A DNA stretch of 55,231 nt from Bacillota bacterium (GTDB lineage Bacteria > Bacillota > Clostridia > Acetivibrionales > DSM-1351). The DNA lies in contig JAEWAX010000081.1 in the NCBI GenBank assembly GCA_023391425.1, forward strand, positions 1-55,231, read 5' to 3'. Positions 36,924-46,500 of the stretch are shown one piece after another. The position numbers and the translations under genes are program-made. The stretch's first letter is position 1. Each line of letters starts with the position of its first letter. The notes beneath the pieces were generated by a model. It saw only the letters and a list, made by a program, of their open reading frames with translations. It was not told the origin of the DNA and ran no database searches.

Positions 36924-38276
36924 ATGAAAAAGTTAACCAAAATTGCATCTATTGCTCTATCTTTATCAATGGTAGTTTCTCTGGCAGCATGTGGTAGCAC
37001 AGCAAAGACAGAGGATACTGCAAAAGCTTCAGATTCTGTAGCATCAACATCAACCACTGCAGAGGCTACACCTGCAGAGAAAGTAAAGTTAAAATTCCTC
37101 TCCTTAAGTTCTGATGACAATAGAAATAATATCAGAGAGAAATACATTAAGGTAAATGTTGAGAAAGAAATGCCAAACGTAGAAGTTGAATATGACTTAG
37201 GCGGTGGTGGAGATGATTATGCCAATAAGTTGAAGGCATACAATGCATCAGGTGATATGCCAGATGTATGGTTCTCCGAACAAAATCTATCTTCAGTAGT
37301 AGTTGCAGCAGGAAATGCTTTGGATTTAGCACCATATGTGCAGAAAACAGGTTTCGATAAGAAGTTTACTATAAAGGAAGTAATTGCACCAGATGCAAAC
37401 GGTAAAATATACTGTGTACAGCCAGGTGCAGACCAATTCTTTACTCCAAGATTATGGTACCATAAGGACATTTTTACTAAAAATAATATTCAGGAACCAA
37501 AGACTTTCGATGAATTGGTTAAGGCTTGTGAGACTTTAAAAGGAAAAGGTATTGTGCCAATTTCTATTGTTGGTAAAGGTGGCTGGACTCCTAATCTTCA
37601 CATGCTTCAAACTATGATAATGGCAGAAGATCCACAGGTTGCAGTTGATTTGGCAAATAATAAAACTGATTTCAGCAATCCTGTTGTTAAGAATGCTTTA
37701 GGTAGAATACAGAAGCTTGTAAAAGCAGGAGCATTTGCAGATGGTGTAACTAATATTGATTACGGTCCTGCAGTTGAAATGTACACTTCAAATAAGGCTG
37801 CAATGCTTGCAATGTTCACTTGGGAGCTACCAAATCTTGAAAAAGCTTCTCCAGATACTGATTTCATTGTATGGCCTTCAGCAAAAGAAGGTGTTGATGC
37901 AAATGCCGCAATTCAGTACTGGGGTGCTCCATTGAGTGGTTATCTAGTATCATCTCAAACAAAGAACCCTGAAGTGGCTGCTCAATTTGCAATGTTCTGT
38001 GCAACTCAAGACGCTCTATATTACAATACAGAAAGCAAACAGAAAACAGCACTTGATACTGGTGTGAAAATTGAAGGTTTGTCAGCTTTGGCAACTAAGA
38101 ACTTAGATCAGTTCAATGCTGCAACTTTAAAAGTTCCATCATTATGGTCTGCAATTTATAATACAAAGATGTCAGCTGAGATTACAACTTTGGACAGTAA
38201 TCTTCTTACAGGAGAGTATTCACCAGATGATTTCATTAAGGCTATAAATCCAGTATGGGCTGAGAATTTTAAATAG
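36924..38276 (+). CDS. Sugar ABC transporter solute-binding lipoprotein
   Basis: The 450-residue protein has a lipoprotein signal with lipobox LAAC (residues 20-23, in VVSLAACGS). A Thr/Ala/Ser-rich linker follows, then an extracellular solute-binding fold of the CUT1/UgpB-MalE type. It should deliver an oligosaccharide to the two downstream permeases. The neighbouring fuc genes and beta-helix glycosidase suggest a fucose-containing or related plant/host glycan, but this is inference. AAGGGGG precedes the ATG. A 14-bp hairpin separates it from the permease genes. Confidence 0.94.
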   Translation: MKKLTKIASIALSLSMVVSLAACGSTAKTEDTAKASDSVASTSTTAEATPAEKVKLKFLSLSSDDNRNNIREKYIKVNVEKEMPNVEVEYDLGGGGDDYANKLKAYNASGDMPDVWFSEQNLSSVVVAAGNALDLAPYVQKTGFDKKFTIKEVIAPDANGKIYCVQPGADQFFTPRLWYHKDIFTKNNIQEPKTFDELVKACETLKGKGIVPISIVGKGGWTPNLHMLQTMIMAEDPQVAVDLANNKTDFSNPVVKNALGRIQKLVKAGAFADGVTNIDYGPAVEMYTSNKAAMLAMFTWELPNLEKASPDTDFIVWPSAKEGVDANAAIQYWGAPLSGYLVSSQTKNPEVAAQFAMFCATQDALYYNTESKQKTALDTGVKIEGLSALATKNLDQFNAATLKVPSLWSAIYNTKMSAEITTLDSNLLTGEYSPDDFIKAINPVWAENFK

Positions 38277-38312
38277 TATAATCAAGTTTTAAAATGAATG
38301 GTTTTACAATAC

Positions 38313-38349
38313 ATATCCCTATATGAACGTTTGATTCATATAGGGATAT
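38313..38349 (+). promoter_or_regulatory. Intercistronic hairpin between binding protein and permease genes
   Basis: ATATCCCTATATGA (38313-38326) and TCATATAGGGATAT (38336-38349) form a perfect 14-bp stem with a 9-nt loop. No T-run follows. It probably stabilises the upstream message or limits read-through into the permease genes. Confidence 0.65.
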
Positions 38350-38368
38350 TGATTAATAGGTGATGAAT

Positions 38369-39253
38369 ATGAACAAATACTATAGCAATAAATTAGCAAT
38401 TTGTATATTTGCTTTCCCGACATTATTATTATTTACACTTTTTGTAGTTTATCCTATTTTCCCTGAAATTGGAATAAGCTTTCAAAGTAATAACGGCTTT
38501 AAGAGTTTGGGATACGTAGGATGGGAAAATTATTTAGCGGTTTTAAAGTCTGGAGCATTTTGGAAATCTAATGGTAATACGTTCATAATAGTGCTGATAT
38601 CAACCTGTATAGCACTTCCTGTTTCGATGTTATTAGCGTTAGTAATGGATAGACAGTCCGATGGTGTAAGAAGGTTTTTTAAAAACAGTAGCGTGTTTCC
38701 AGCGGTACTATCAGTAACTGTTATAGGTCAGATGTGGGTTGCAATCTATGAACCACAATGGGGTCTAATCAATAGTATTCTGCGGGCGGTTGGTTTAGAT
38801 AACTTAGCATTAGTTTGGTTATCAGATAAAAGGACAGTTCTAATAGCAATTACTGTAGCATATTTGTGGCAATATATAGGGCTTAATACATTACTGTTTT
38901 ATACTGGTATTACGTCTATTCCAAAGACATATTATGAGGCAGCCACTATTGACGGCTCTGGGTTTATAAAGACCAGTATAAAAATAACAATTCCTCTTTT
39001 ACAGGATGTTACCAAATATGTGCTCACATTGTCTGTACTAGGAAGTATGTCTCAATTTGCACATGTAAGAGTAATGACTGCAGGCGGACCTGGAGATATA
39101 TCGAGAACAGTAATCTACCAACTATATTATAAAGCTTTTTCAACATCTGATTACGGCCAGGGATGTGCAATTGCAATTATATTTGTAATTGAGTGTCTGA
39201 TTCTTTCATTTTTGATAAATAGGTTCGTTGCAAGAGAAAAAATTGAGTACTAG
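38369..39253 (+). CDS. ABC transporter permease, MalF/UgpA-type (CUT1)
   Basis: This 294-residue membrane protein has six transmembrane helices. Its EAA loop EAATIDGSGFIKTSIKITIP is where an ATPase docks. It is half of the sugar channel. Three in-frame starts are close together (GTG 38360, ATG 38363, ATG 38369). ATG 38369 best fits the AGGTGA site. The second permease starts 18 nt after its stop. As in the first cassette, there is no ATPase gene. Confidence 0.92.
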   Translation: MNKYYSNKLAICIFAFPTLLLFTLFVVYPIFPEIGISFQSNNGFKSLGYVGWENYLAVLKSGAFWKSNGNTFIIVLISTCIALPVSMLLALVMDRQSDGVRRFFKNSSVFPAVLSVTVIGQMWVAIYEPQWGLINSILRAVGLDNLALVWLSDKRTVLIAITVAYLWQYIGLNTLLFYTGITSIPKTYYEAATIDGSGFIKTSIKITIPLLQDVTKYVLTLSVLGSMSQFAHVRVMTAGGPGDISRTVIYQLYYKAFSTSDYGQGCAIAIIFVIECLILSFLINRFVAREKIEY

Positions 39254-39271
39254 TTAGGATGGTGTATTAAT

Positions 39272-40099
39272 ATGAAACAAAAAACAATTAAAATACTAGT
39301 AGGGGTAATACTTGTAGCTATAGGAATAACATTCCTATTCCCATTGTATTGGATGGTTAATTTATCATTTAAATCAAGAAGTGAAGTATACGATAATCCA
39401 TTTGGCTTACCGATAAAATGGGTATTTAATAATTACGGCGATGCACTTGAAAAATTCAATTTTTTAAGGTATTTATCAAATAGCTTGATATATTCAGTTG
39501 GTACCATATTTTTAACAATTATACTTGGTAGCATGTTTGCCTATTGCGTGAGCAGAATGAATTGGAAGTACAAGAATGCTGCTTTGAGTTATATTTCAAT
39601 GGGTTTGATTGTACCTGTTCAGGTAGTAATTATTCCATTGCTGATTATGGTTGGAAAAATGGGCTTAAAGGGAACTCATCTTGGACTAATACTTCCTTAT
39701 GCAGCCTTTGCTCTTTCTTCATGTATTCTTATGCTTTATGCTTTTTTCAGAACTTTACCGAAGGAACTTGAAGAAGCGGCATGTATTGATGGGTGCAATA
39801 TTTATCAAACTTTTTTCAAAATAATAATACCAGCCATAAAACCAGCACTTTCAACTCAAGTTGTACTAATATTTATGAATACATATAATGAATTTTTCTT
39901 AGCTTTCATTTTAGCGGCTGATGATAAAATCAGACCACTACCAGTGGGCTTATTAAACTTTTTCGTAAGTATCGGAGTATCACACTGGGGACAGATTGGA
40001 GCAGCAATGATAATTACAAGCATACCTACAGTTATTATATATATGCTTGGAAGTGAGCAAATAGAAAATGCACTTACAGCAGGTGCAATTTTGAAATAG
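39272..40099 (+). CDS. ABC transporter permease, MalG/UgpE-type (CUT1)
   Basis: The 275-residue protein has six transmembrane helices and the EAA loop EAACIDGCNIYQTFFKIIIP. It is the partner of the upstream permease. AGGATGGTG precedes the ATG. It is the last transporter gene. A 496-bp leader follows before the giant surface protein gene, with no strong terminator recognised, so co-transcription is possible. Confidence 0.94.
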   Translation: MKQKTIKILVGVILVAIGITFLFPLYWMVNLSFKSRSEVYDNPFGLPIKWVFNNYGDALEKFNFLRYLSNSLIYSVGTIFLTIILGSMFAYCVSRMNWKYKNAALSYISMGLIVPVQVVIIPLLIMVGKMGLKGTHLGLILPYAAFALSSCILMLYAFFRTLPKELEEAACIDGCNIYQTFFKIIIPAIKPALSTQVVLIFMNTYNEFFLAFILAADDKIRPLPVGLLNFFVSIGVSHWGQIGAAMIITSIPTVIIYMLGSEQIENALTAGAILK

Positions 40100-40595
40100 T
40101 GCTGAAACATGTAATAAAAAGTCTTAAGATTAACGTATCGTAACGGTCGGGTTTGTACATTCAGACTTATGAGAATAAAAATTTGTTTGGCTCTTAGAAG
40201 ATTAATTTAATGAATTAAAATGTTATATGGTTATTTTGTTAAGCATTTTATGCCCTTTTGCAAACAATGCTATAAATTTATTACGAGAAATGGAAAGTGA
40301 GTCTTTAAGATGTAAATATGGCATTTTTAGTAGCAGTAGGGTTTGAAATAAATCACAACAAAGCAGAATCATTATAGTAGGAAAAGTGAACATTCAAGAA
40401 AGGTCGTCTTTTGAGTTCGACAATTATTTACAAGAAAACGGTCATTGGGGCGGATGAAAAAGGAATAGCTTAATTAAATTAAAGAGAAAGGAGTGAACAA
40501 GTATTCGGTTTTACAAAAGATAAAACAGTAAGTAAATACAAAAAGAATATAAGTTTAAGAGGTAAATGAGATAAATTTTTAGGAGGTAAAATATT
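40100..40595. other. 496-bp leader region of the giant surface-protein gene
   Basis: No ORF with a ribosome site, no known riboswitch and no clear terminator were recognised. AAGGAG at about 40488 precedes a possible 12-codon GTG-initiated ORF, but the spacing is too short. A weak inverted pair GCAT/ATGC near 40242-40269 is present. The length suggests an independent promoter and a long 5' leader, but I cannot place either. Confidence 0.4.
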
Positions 40596-43500
40596 TTGAA
40601 AAACTACGTACTATACAATCTATCAAACAATCTACCAAACAATCTATCAAATAATCTATCAAAAAATGTTTCAAAAAGATGTATTTCATTATTTCTCTCT
40701 TTAGCAATTGTATTTAGCAGTCTTTTAACTTTTTCAGCTTTCCCAATGGTTGCATCAGCTGCAGGCGAGACTCCAACACAGGCAACCATTTACGTATCTC
40801 CAACTGGAAGCGACACCAACGATGGGTCACAGGCAAGCCCGTTCAAAACGCTTGCCAAGGCAAAAGAATTTGTAAGGACTCTGCCTAAGACCGGCGGTGA
40901 CATCGTCGTACAAATTGCAGATGGATTTTATCCTCTCGATGAAACCCTGGTTTTTGACAAGAATGATTCAGGAAGTGCAACTTGCACTATTCGCTATGAG
41001 GCTGCACCTGGTGCAAAGCCAGTAATCAGCGGAGGTGAAATGCTGGAGAAAGGCGTGTGGACAGAAGCTACCGACCTTACCCAGACTGGCGGCTTAAAGG
41101 CGTATAAAACTACCCTTAATCGTAGCGAAAAGTTGCGTGCTATCTATGTAAACGATAAGCGTGCCAACATGACGCTGAGCCCACAAATAGCTTCAACCAA
41201 CAGAACCACCACCGGTACCCCTACAGTTAGCTTTAACGGTACTGATAACCCTTGGGCTTGGCAGAACGGTAGCAACATTCGGGCTGCTATCGTGTTCAGC
41301 GCCAGCGTAGGTTTGACGAAGGATACTAAAAACCCACAAAACATAGAAGCAGAGAGTTTAGGCGGTGCAAGATGGGCAAGGCCATTTGTTTGCTTCGCGT
41401 CTGCCGAAGCAGCACCGGCAGCCAGCGGCATGACCGGTGGCACCATGCTACGTTTCCAGATGCCATATGCGGCAATTTCACAGTCTTTGGGTAATAACAC
41501 TCAATATAATCCAAATAACAATCAAGTAATTCGTAACGCTTTCGAGTTCCTGAACAAGCGCGGAGATTTCTATTTCGACCAGGCGGCTAGTACACTTTAT
41601 TACATCCCGCTTGAAGGTGAGGATATCAATACCGCCGAGGTGGTTATTCCAAAGCTTGAGACGGTTGTCGACATAAGAGGGATACCTGTGGGAGACCGTT
41701 TGAACCCTGTTCAGGGCTCTAATGAAGGACGTGTCACAAACATAACCTTCAACGGGTTAACTTTTGCCCACACCGACTATAAACTGTATGAACTGACGGG
41801 TACATATACACTCAGCGATGGAACCGGTCCAGTAACGACCAGTTCCCGAGGCTTCGCGTCTGTTCAGGGCTGTATCGTGAACAAAGTTTACTTCCCCAGC
41901 AATATAAACTGGCATGAGACTTTCTACCGCGGATATGACATACCACCAGCAGCGGTAATGGTTAACGCTGCGAGGAACATCAAAGTGCTGAATGGCGAGA
42001 TCGGATTTACCGGATTTAATGGCATTCACCTGGAAAACGATGTCAAGGATGTTGAAGTTACTGGCAACTATATCGTAGATACGCTCAGCTCCGGCGTTGT
42101 AGTCGGACATCCAACGCATATCTATGAAAACGATAAGCCAACTGTTCATGAATCAATTGATAAGAACATAGCGAGCTGGGCTGGCGTTGATAAGGAAAAA
42201 TATAAGGCAGGTACGGAGGCCGTACCACAGGATATTTATATTACCAATAACTTTTTGTACAGAAACTGCTACGGATTCCCAGGCGCCAACTCACTAACCT
42301 CTTTCTACACAACTAACATGAGTGTACTGCACAACTACCTGTATGACTCCACTTACGGTGCTATGAGCATTGGCTGGGGCTGGTGTGAGTATGATGGATA
42401 CGGCTTTAACGGTACCCAAGCAGGCGGTCCTTACACTGGCACTAGTGAAACTAGTAAAGGAAGGTCACCAGAAATATCAACTACATCCAGAAATAACCAT
42501 ATAAACTATAACAGAGTAGAGGAAATTTGTACGGTAGTAAACGACTCCGGAGCCATTTACTCACTGGGACGCCAGGGTGATCCTGGTAATTTGCCAGACG
42601 GAGGGACATGGGACACCGTCAACAATTTGACAAGCAGCCCAGTCACCGACCCGAACAGTAATTGGAATCCTAATAACTGGTCGAATTTCACCGAGATGAA
42701 CTACAACTTCCTTAACCCAAATGCCACTAACAGACCTCAGGACTCAAACAACTGGACGAACGGGTTCCATCCAGACGAAGGTAGCACGTTCATTAAGATG
42801 ATAGGCAACGTCGTACAGTCAAAGCTCTCCTATGCTCCTGGACAGAGCCGTGCTTATGAGTTTAACAACTGGAAGCGTAAAGGCGATATGTATGCTGTTG
42901 ATGGTTACGTGGACGGGAATAACAACCAGAACGGCGGTCCTAGAATTACTTATAATAGCTACAAAAGCGAAGATAGAATTTGGCCGATTAAGGGTAACGA
43001 AATCGTTTTGAATTCAGGTCTTACCGACGAATATGTTAATATGGTACCAAAGAGCCTCATTGCCGATACCGAGTATGAATTGGCTTCAAATGTCATCTTG
43101 GGTAAGGGTGAAACGCTGAACCGTAGGGGTTTGCTAAAACCTGAAGATACTGTTTGGCTCGCGCCTGCGAACACAACTACCTTTGTTGAAGGTACTACTA
43201 TGACAAAGGCTGCCGGCGACGCAAAGACAATCAATGCTCCTACTGCCGCAGGAGAATATAAACTATATATCGTATATGGAGACGGCATTACACCAACAGC
43301 GACTTCCAAATATACAGCGTATGTCGACACAAGCGCATCAGCGGTTAATGTGGAAGACGGGAAAAGTTACGAAGTTTCAGCGGTACAACCTCTTAAATTG
43401 ACTTTAAGTCAAGACTACACCTATACGCTAAACGGCAAGCCTGTGGTGAACGGGTATCAAATTGCCACTGAAGGAAGCTGGACCTTAGTACTCAGCACTC

Positions 43501-46500
43501 CGACGAAGCCGAATTACAAAACCATCAACTTTACTACCACAGTATCGGAGGCAAATAAGCTTCTTACAGCTGACGTGCAAGTAGCTCCTGGTGGAACAGT
43601 AAGGTTTGCGTACGATTTGAACGACCCAACAAAAAAAATAGGAATTTCCTCGCCGAGCAACGGAAATTTTGATGGAGGCGAAGATGAAACAATTACCTCT
43701 GGCGATAAGCTTGGGATAACTGTGCCTACGTTGCCTGGTACGTATGTTGTTTTTGTACTGTCAAAGGACAACGCAGTACTCAGCCAGTCACACGCTCGTG
43801 TTGTGGTACGTGACATGACACCTGTTGATATTCCTAGAGATGGCCTTGACTTATGGCTTAAGGCTGATGAGGGTGTGAGAACAGATGAGACTGGAAACAT
43901 AACTGAATGGAAAAATATGGGACAGATTCCAGCAACGCTTGTACCAGCGAACGTTCCAGGTAGCGGTGGTGATGGCCTTGGACAACCATCTGGCAATCCA
44001 AAGCTACAGAAAGATGTATACGACTACGTAAATTTCGATGCGGCATCAAGGCCACTAAAAGCTGCAGGCTTTAAAGATTATAACGGAAAGTCTCAGATGA
44101 CGATATTTACGCTGGCTAACCCAAAAACCAAAGCCAATAACTCCAGCGACCAAAGTGGTCTTGTTTATTTCGGATTGAACGAATCTTACGAAAATTGGGC
44201 TGCCAACGATGGTTGGAGTGGTCTTAACCTGGGAGTAGGAACAGATAGAGTTACTCTCCGATTTGGTAATGCAGTTGCATGGTCGGGCGGTGGTTCAACT
44301 TTTGCAACAAACATTGGTAGTCTGACCAGCGTTCGGGCGCAGCTAAACGGAACCAATCGAAGTGTTTATGTTAATAACAGCCTCATTGGCAGTGCTACAA
44401 ACTCTACGGCACTTAAAGGGAACAGATCGGATCTGGGCATAGGTTACACAATGTCAGCTGTAACACCTTATAGATTCTTGGGGCAAGTCGCACAGGTTCT
44501 CATCTATGACAGGGTGCTGACAGATGACGAAATTTCGAAAGTAGAAACATATTTTAACTTAGTCAAAGCTGGCGGTGGTGGACCTGCGAACCCAGTTAGC
44601 CAAGCAGTCGACAAAACTCTGTTGACTAACTTGATTAATGACGTTAATAACCTGGACAATGAGATTTATACAGTTGATTCATGGAACGCTTTCGCAAACG
44701 CCTTAAGTGTGGCACAAACAGCTGTCACAAATGCCGATATTGGGCAGGAAGAAGCAGATAATTCATATTATGCGCTGCGTGACGCATTCAAAGCGCTTAC
44801 TGTGAAACCCAGCGGCATTGGGACTGCGGCATACGGTACGCCTACTCTCGGTGGCGAACAACTTGACCCACTTTGGGATAAGACCGAAACGTTGCCAAAC
44901 CTTAAGCATCTTACAATGGCAAACGGCCCGACGAGCGGTACCACTAAAGTACTATGGGACGATGCTAACCTATATGTGCTTGTTCGTGTAAAAGACCCTG
45001 TACTAAACAGCAGTAGCGCCAATGCTCATGAGAAGGACTCAGTAGAGATATTTGTGGATGAGACTAACAGTAAGGCAACCTCCTATGGCACAGGTATGGG
45101 GCAATACCGTATTAACTATCTTAATGAGAAATCCTTTAATCCGGGTAGTATCAGTACCGGTTTTGAGTCTTATGCAAAAGTCGTGGATGGCGGTTATTAC
45201 ATTGAAACTAAGATTCCATTTAAGGCTGTGGTTAATAGTGTTCCTGTAGTTCCTAAGATTGGGCATGTAATTGGATTTGATTCGCAAATCAATGACGCAG
45301 GATCATCTGGCAGCCGTCAGGACGTCATAATGTGGCATGATGAGAGCGGATCGTCATGGAATAACGGTTCAAAATGGGGTGTGGTTACACTTGTAGGTGA
45401 AGATGCTGAGAAAGTACCTTATGATGGTGAAGTTATAGCGCCTAGCGCGAATACTATAAAACATAATAATGTAACTCTCAAAGCTATACCGGGCTATGAA
45501 TACGCATTCGTTCTTAAAGATGCGCCAGCTCCGACTGCATTTACCTCTGCTTTTACATTTACTGGACTAAATCCTGATACGGAGTACGACTTCTATCAGA
45601 GAGTAGCTGAGACAGCTCTTACATTAGCTTCAACGGCAGCAAAAACAACAATAAGAACAGCAAAAACACCAGCTGGTCCTGACCCTCTTGTTCCGTTGGC
45701 AGGTCTTGATGTATGGTTAAAAGCTGATGATGTAAACATTGTCAAGGATGCAGATAATAGAGTACTTGAATGGGCTAATCTTGTAAACGGCGATGTTCTT
45801 ACTCCTGTCAATCCCGCTGCAGCAGCGAAATTGATGCGTGATGAAGAAGCAGCTGTACCATACAACTACATCAATTTTGACTCCCTTGATAGTAGACTTG
45901 AAGGTAATATTCTTAAGAATTACAATGGAAGTACTCAAATGTCGGTAATCGTTGTTACTCAACCGACAGCCAAACATAATGACTTTGGTGGCTATGGCGA
46001 CAAGTTCTCACCGGTATATATCAATACTGTAGGCGATTGGGGCGGTATGGGTATAACCGCTACTACAGACGGAGTTCATGGTCGTTTCGGAAATGGTATG
46101 GGACCTTGGGTGGGAGCTGAGAACGATGGTCCAGCACCAGTTGTAAGAAAGCAAGTTAATATTGACAGTCTTGTTTCGATTATTGGTACGAAAAATGCTA
46201 ATGTTCTCTCTGTTAATATCAACAATAAGGACGGAGAGATTGGAAATGCCGTAGACTCAAGTGTGCGTAGAAATGAGTTTAAGAATCTTGGAACTATCCT
46301 AGGAGTAGGTGGTGTTCTTAATGATGAGGCAAGTAATCGTACTGAGGCTAATGCTTTCAAAGGCAGAATAGCAGAGGTTATGATTTATGACCACGCTCTT
46401 ACTGCAGATGAATTGGGAAGTGTTAACACGTACATAAGTGAGAAATATTTCTCAGTGCCAACTCCACCAGAAGATACAACTGCACCAATCTGGCCAGAGG

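Noticed and set aside
40430..40450. Catabolite-response (cre) site near the giant gene
   Set aside because: AAGAAAACGGTCATT matches the usual cre consensus with at least two mismatches at conserved positions.
40100..40595. Riboswitch in the long leader of the giant gene
   Set aside because: I compared it by eye with c-di-GMP-I motifs and saw no matching conserved core.
40616..40675. CRISPR-like array
   Set aside because: Units are contiguous 12-bp repeats within a coding frame, without spacers.
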